Assembly (NCBI GenBank): GCA_963776665.1
Contig: CAVZNQ010000029.1
Location: 62,001-126,000 of the forward strand
DNA length: 64,000 nucleotides
DNA from: Roseiarcus sp963776665
Lineage (GTDB): Bacteria > Pseudomonadota > Alphaproteobacteria > Rhizobiales > Beijerinckiaceae
Direction of reading: 5' to 3'
The notes beneath the pieces were generated by a model, which worked only from the letters and a program-made list of their open reading frames with translations, searched no databases and was not told the DNA's origin. Positions 60,761-64,000 of the stretch are shown here, one piece after another; the stretch's first letter is position 1, and the number at the start of each line of letters is the position of its first letter. The position numbers were made by a program, and so were the translations under genes.

Positions 60761-61226
60761 CTATTCCTTCGGTCCGCCATCGCATCTTGAGCGTCGGCAG
60801 TCCCGAATGCGGGCTCACGCCTTGCCCCACGACCCTGAATCCCTCGCGCTCGTAGAAGCGCCGGGCGCGCGGGTTCGCCTCGTTGACATCGAGTTCGACC
60901 ATGCCCGGCGAGCGGCGCTTGGCTTCGTCGATGAGCGCAACGGCCAGGCCCGAACCGCGCTCGTCCGGCGCGACGCAGAGCTGGTCGAGAGCGCCCGATC
61001 GCGGATCGATGGTCACGAAGCCCGCCGGCCGATCTCTCGTGTCGAGTCCGACGACGACCTCGGCGCCTGCAGCCCGAAGCGAGCGCAGGCGATTTTCGAT
61101 CCAGGCGCGGCGGGCGTTGAAATCAATCGGGATGCCGGTCGCCGTCCAGGCGGCGGCCCAGAGATCAACCATCGCCGGCAGATCGGCTTCGGCGAAGTCG
61201 CGCAACGCGCGGGTCGCGGCGCTCAC
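60761..61226 (-). CDS. GNAT-family N-acetyltransferase, probable one-base frameshift at the 3' end
   Basis: From a GTG at 61226 that overlaps the stop of the OmpA-like gene (GTGA), a 154-residue acetyltransferase: LRDFAEADLPAMVDLWAAAW, then LDQLCVAPDERGSGLAVALI (acetyl-CoA loop, RGSGLA), ARRFYEREGFRVVGQG. As written no stop follows LKMRW and the frame runs into the binding protein. Dropping one base near 60774 gives a normal end, MRWRPKE then TAG at 60761-60763. Substrate unknown. Confidence 0.78.
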
Positions 61227-62251
61227 CGCTCCGTCAGCTTGAGTTCGATGCGCCGGTTGCGCGCGAGCGCCTCCTCGTCCGTTCCCTGGTCGATCGGCTG
61301 GAATTCGCCGAAGCCCGCCGCGGCCAGCCGGTCGGGCTCGACGCCCTTGCTGATCAGATACTGCACCACCGCGACGGCGCGCGCCGCCGACAGTTCCCAG
61401 TTCGACTTGTACTGGCCGCCGCCGCCGATCGGGCGATTGTCGGTATGGCCGTCGACCCTGAGGATCCAGGGAATATCGGGCGGAATCTCGCGCTCGAGGT
61501 CGAGGACGGCGGCGGCGAGCGTGTCGAGCGACTGTTTCCCCGCCGGGCTCATGTCGGCCTTGCCGACGTCGAACAGCACCGAGGATTCGAATACGAACCG
61601 GTCGCCAACGACGCGGATGTCGGGCCGCGCGCCGAGGATCTGGCGAAGCCGGCCGAAGAAGTCGGAGCGGTAGCGGTTCAGCTCCTGAACCTTCTGCGCC
61701 AACGCGACGTTGAGCCGTTGGCCGAGGTCGGAGATCTTCGATTGCGATTCCTTGTTGGCGGCCTCCGAGGCGGCGAGCGCGTCCTCGATCGCCGCGAGCT
61801 GGCGGCGCAGCGCGGCGATCTGCTGGTTGAGCACGTCGACCTGGGCCAGCGCCTGAGCCGAGATCTGCTTCTGCTGATCGAGCGCCTGGGCGGCCGCGGA
61901 GGCCTTGCCGCTGGCGGCGTCGGCGTCGACCGCGCCCTGCGAGGCGGCGTTCTCGAGCCGCTTCTGCTCCCGCTCGGCGCTGTCGAGCGTCGCGGCAAGA
62001 GTCGAGATCCGGGCTTCGTCGGCGCCCTTCTGCGTCCGCTCCAGCGCCAGGAGGTTGGTGAGCTCCTCGATCTGTCGATTGAGCTTGGCCAGCGCCTCGT
62101 CCTTGCCAGTCACCTCCTGCGACAGGAAGAACTGGGCCAGCATGAACACCGACAGGAGAAAAATGATGACCAGGAGCATGGTCGACAACGCGTCGACGAA
62201 GCCCGGCCAATAGTTCACCGCCTCGTAGCGGCGTGAGCGCGACAGCGCCAT
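61223..62251 (-). CDS. OmpA/MotB-domain peptidoglycan-binding protein
   Basis: A 342-residue protein with one N-terminal helix (VDALSTMLLVIIFLLSVFML), a long coiled coil (~55-200, rich in Ala/Gln/Leu) and a C-terminal OmpA-like domain (DIPWILRVDGHTDNRPIGGG, WELSAARAVAVVQYLI, LARNRRIELKL). It pairs with the MotA/ExbB-like gene just upstream (61 bp). Rhizobiales carry this pair widely outside flagellar clusters; the role is thought to be a proton-driven motor or envelope link, not established. Confidence 0.9.
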   Translation of the reverse strand: MALSRSRRYEAVNYWPGFVDALSTMLLVIIFLLSVFMLAQFFLSQEVTGKDEALAKLNRQIEELTNLLALERTQKGADEARISTLAATLDSAEREQKRLENAASQGAVDADAASGKASAAAQALDQQKQISAQALAQVDVLNQQIAALRRQLAAIEDALAASEAANKESQSKISDLGQRLNVALAQKVQELNRYRSDFFGRLRQILGARPDIRVVGDRFVFESSVLFDVGKADMSPAGKQSLDTLAAAVLDLEREIPPDIPWILRVDGHTDNRPIGGGGQYKSNWELSAARAVAVVQYLISKGVEPDRLAAAGFGEFQPIDQGTDEEALARNRRIELKLTER

Positions 62252-62311
62252 TCAGAACTCCTCGTTTCCGTCGCCCTCGCCCTAACCTTCTCCCGATGCG
62301 CGGGGAGCTGA

Positions 62312-63256
62312 CTATCGCGTTCCCAGTTCGTCGAGCAGGCGGCGGAGCAGCTTACCGATGTCCTCCTGCTGCACCGCCTGAGCGTCGACCCAGTCGCGAA
62401 TTTGCTGCTGCTCGGTGCGCATGTGGCTGACCAGCGCCTGAATGCCTTCGGCAAGCGTCGCGATCGCCTTGGCGTCGCGCTGGTTCTCGATCGCCGGCTG
62501 CCCGCCCTGGGGGATGATCGGCCCCTCCGGCAGCGTGTCGGCGAGCGGCGCCGTCTGCACGTGGCTGGCGAGAAACTCCTCGAACTCGGAATAGAATCGA
62601 TTCTGCGCCTGCCCCGCCTGGAGGTCGAGAAAGCCGAGGACCAGCGAACTCGCAAGCCCGAACAGCGAGGAGGTGAACGAGACGCTCATGCCAGCGATCG
62701 GCGCGGAGAGGCCGGTCTTGAGAGCGTCGAACATGCTCGTCGTATCGACCCCGGTCTTCATGCTGTCGATCACGCCCGCGATCGAGTGCACCGTCTCCAG
62801 GAGGCCCCAGAAGGTGCCGAGCAGGCCGAGAAACACCAAAAGGCCGACCAGATAGCGGCTGAGCTCGCGCCCCTCGTCGAGCCGGGTGGCGATGGAGTCG
62901 AGGATCGCGCGGGTGGTGATGGTCGAGAGGCCCCGCGCGCCCGCCCCGGCGTTGAGCATCGCCGCCATCGGCGCGAGCAGGACCGGGGTAGGGGCGGCGC
63001 CGGTCTGGGCCCCGGTCAGCGAATTGACCCAGCGGATTTCGCGGAAGAGCCGGATCACCTGTCGGAACGTGAACAGGGCCCCGATCGCCAGCACGCCGAG
63101 GATGAGGCCGTTCAGGCCCGGATTGGCGCTGAAGGCGAGCGCGATCTGCCGATAGAGGATGAGGACGACAAAACCAACGAGCGCCAGAAACGCGGCCATG
63201 CCGACCAGGAAAATGCGCGGCGAGGTGAGCAGGCGGATATCCGGATCTTGCGCCAT
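62312..63256 (-). CDS. MotA/TolQ/ExbB-type proton-channel-like protein
   Basis: A 314-residue inner-membrane protein. Two N-terminal helices (SPRIFLVGMAAFLALVGFVV; LNGLILGVLAIGALFTFRQV), then the MotA/TolQ core with helices VGLLVFLGLLGTFWGLLETV and APIAGMSVSFTSSLFGLASS, and a C-terminal cytosolic helical tail. Together with the downstream OmpA/MotB protein it likely makes a stator-like complex in the envelope. No flagellar genes are nearby. Confidence 0.9.
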   Translation of the reverse strand: MAQDPDIRLLTSPRIFLVGMAAFLALVGFVVLILYRQIALAFSANPGLNGLILGVLAIGALFTFRQVIRLFREIRWVNSLTGAQTGAAPTPVLLAPMAAMLNAGAGARGLSTITTRAILDSIATRLDEGRELSRYLVGLLVFLGLLGTFWGLLETVHSIAGVIDSMKTGVDTTSMFDALKTGLSAPIAGMSVSFTSSLFGLASSLVLGFLDLQAGQAQNRFYSEFEEFLASHVQTAPLADTLPEGPIIPQGGQPAIENQRDAKAIATLAEGIQALVSHMRTEQQQIRDWVDAQAVQQEDIGKLLRRLLDELGTR

Positions 63257-63372
63257 GGATCGCCGAATCGAACCTTAAAAATAACGCGGACCGCCGCACA
63301 ATAGATCAGTCGACAATGCGGCGACAGATGGGAGCCCCGGCTGTCGCCTCCTCTTGCTCGCGCGACGGAACG

Positions 63373-64000
63373 TCATGCCACCTTCAGCTTCGGCTTCAGC
63401 CAGCGGCGATTGGCCAGAACCTCGGCGATCTGCACCGCGTTCAGCGCCGCCCCTTTGCGCAGATTGTCGGACACGATCCAAAGGTTGAGGCCGTTGTCGA
63501 TCGTCGGATCCTCGCGGATGCGGGAAATATAGGTCGCGTCCTCGCCCGCCGCTTCGTGCGGCGTGACGTAGCCGCCCGGCTCGCGGCGGTCGATGACCAG
63601 GCAGCCGGGGGCCTTGCGCAGGATCTCGCGCGCTTCGTCGGCGCTGATCGGCTCGACGAACTCGATGTTGACCGCTTCCGAATGGCCGATGAACACCGGG
63701 ACGCGGACACAGGTCGCTGTCAGCTTGATCTTGGGGTCGAGGATCTTCTTGGTCTCCATCATCATCTTCCACTCTTCCTTGGTCGAGCCGTCTTCCATGA
63801 AGACGTCGATTTCGGGAATGACGTTGAAGGCGATGCGCTTCGGGAACTTCTTCGGCTCGACCGGATCGGACACGAACACGGCGCGCGTCTGCGCGAAGAG
63901 TTCGTCCATCGCCTCCTTGCCCGCGCCCGAGACCGACTGGTAGGTCGCCACGACCACCCGCCTGATCGTCGCCCGGTCGTGCAGCGGCTTCAGCGCCACG
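63373..64000 (-). CDS. asd: Aspartate-semialdehyde dehydrogenase, N-terminus beyond window
   Basis: The last ~208 residues of Asd, which reduces aspartyl phosphate to aspartate semialdehyde for lysine, threonine, methionine and diaminopimelate synthesis. Seen: VVVATYQSVSGAGKEAMDEL, then RIAFNVIPEIDVFMEDGSTK and EEWKMMMETKKILD, then VRVPVFIGHSEAVNIEFVEP with the catalytic His, closing DNLRKGAALNAVQIAEVLAN. The nucleophilic Cys region lies past the window edge. Complete up to the edge, no anomaly. Confidence 0.95.
   Translation of the reverse strand, partial: VALKPLHDRATIRRVVVATYQSVSGAGKEAMDELFAQTRAVFVSDPVEPKKFPKRIAFNVIPEIDVFMEDGSTKEEWKMMMETKKILDPKIKLTATCVRVPVFIGHSEAVNIEFVEPISADEAREILRKAPGCLVIDRREPGGYVTPHEAAGEDATYISRIREDPTIDNGLNLWIVSDNLRKGAALNAVQIAEVLANRRWLKPKLKVA

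Noticed and set aside
59541..62210. 889-codon open frame covering the OmpA-like gene, GNAT and binding protein
   Set aside because: The first third is the antisense-free shadow frame of the OmpA-like gene, and the rest is two separate genes with their own starts.
61223..63256. Zorya-type defence pair (ZorA/ZorB)
   Set aside because: The MotA-like and OmpA/MotB-like genes resemble ZorAB in fold, but ZorA's long tail and the ZorC/D/E helicase and nuclease genes are absent. The pair is widespread housekeeping in Rhizobiales.

Overview
The window is about 64 kb of high-GC chromosomal DNA. It looks like an alphaproteobacterium of the order Hyphomicrobiales (Rhizobiales). The supporting evidence is the gene block rne - amidase - penicillin-binding protein 1A - prfB, the aerobic cobaltochelatase subunit CobT, the alphaproteobacterial type of PEP-CTERM tail (PEPSTWAMMLLGFAGLGFAGYR), several small proteins of a kind I remember from Bradyrhizobium-like genomes, and an HWE/HisKA_2-type sensor kinase. 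Genus cannot be settled by eye. There is no prophage, CRISPR array, complete insertion sequence or rRNA operon. There is one tRNA gene, tRNA-Pro(CGG).

Layout. 0-3 kb: end of a sugar-acid catabolic operon (UxaA-type dehydratase, HAD phosphatase, GguC/AraD1-type FAH-fold protein). 3-12 kb: RNase E (minus strand), then amidase, PBP1A and release factor 2 with its programmed +1 frameshift, followed by a 21-bp tandem repeat. 12-16 kb: an ECF sigma/anti-sigma pair between cytochrome b561-YceI on one side and a Gly/Ala-rich TPR protein-DoxX on the other; both flanking units carry the same promoter-like motif. 16-21 kb: cobT, beta-carbonic anhydrase, an orphan substrate-binding protein, a glutathione transferase. 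21.5-23.1 kb: a hybrid sensor kinase with an ethylene-receptor-like membrane domain, interrupted by an amber codon. 23-32 kb: accessory region of small proteins, five PEP-CTERM loci, duplicated and broken small genes. 32-35.8 kb: HWE kinase plus orphan periplasmic binding protein, then rearranged gene scraps (receiver domain, LigD). 36-41 kb: tRNA-Pro and a five-gene branched-chain amino-acid type ABC transporter. 41-45 kb: EamA exporter, hemerythrin-like protein, hybrid kinase and response regulator. 45-50 kb: a 2-oxoacid:ferredoxin oxidoreductase with a GltD-like partner. 50-54 kb: proline-racemase-family enzyme, VOC protein, CopD-like protein, leuC, arfB. 54-64 kb: MBL-fold hydrolase, typA, acyl-CoA synthetase, a second amino-acid binding protein, GNAT, an OmpA/MotA-like pair, and asd running off the end.

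Four otherwise well-conserved genes (livF, the EamA gene, leuC, the GNAT gene) each become full-length family members if one non-homopolymer base is removed. leuC is normally indispensable for leucine synthesis. This pattern suggests insertion errors in the assembly more than biological decay, and it affects how every broken gene here should be read. The strongest biological leads are the ethylene-receptor-like kinase, the putative ECF regulon motif, the KorAB-GltD module, the proline-racemase homologue with a Ser/Thr active-site pair, and the PEP-CTERM/small-protein island.
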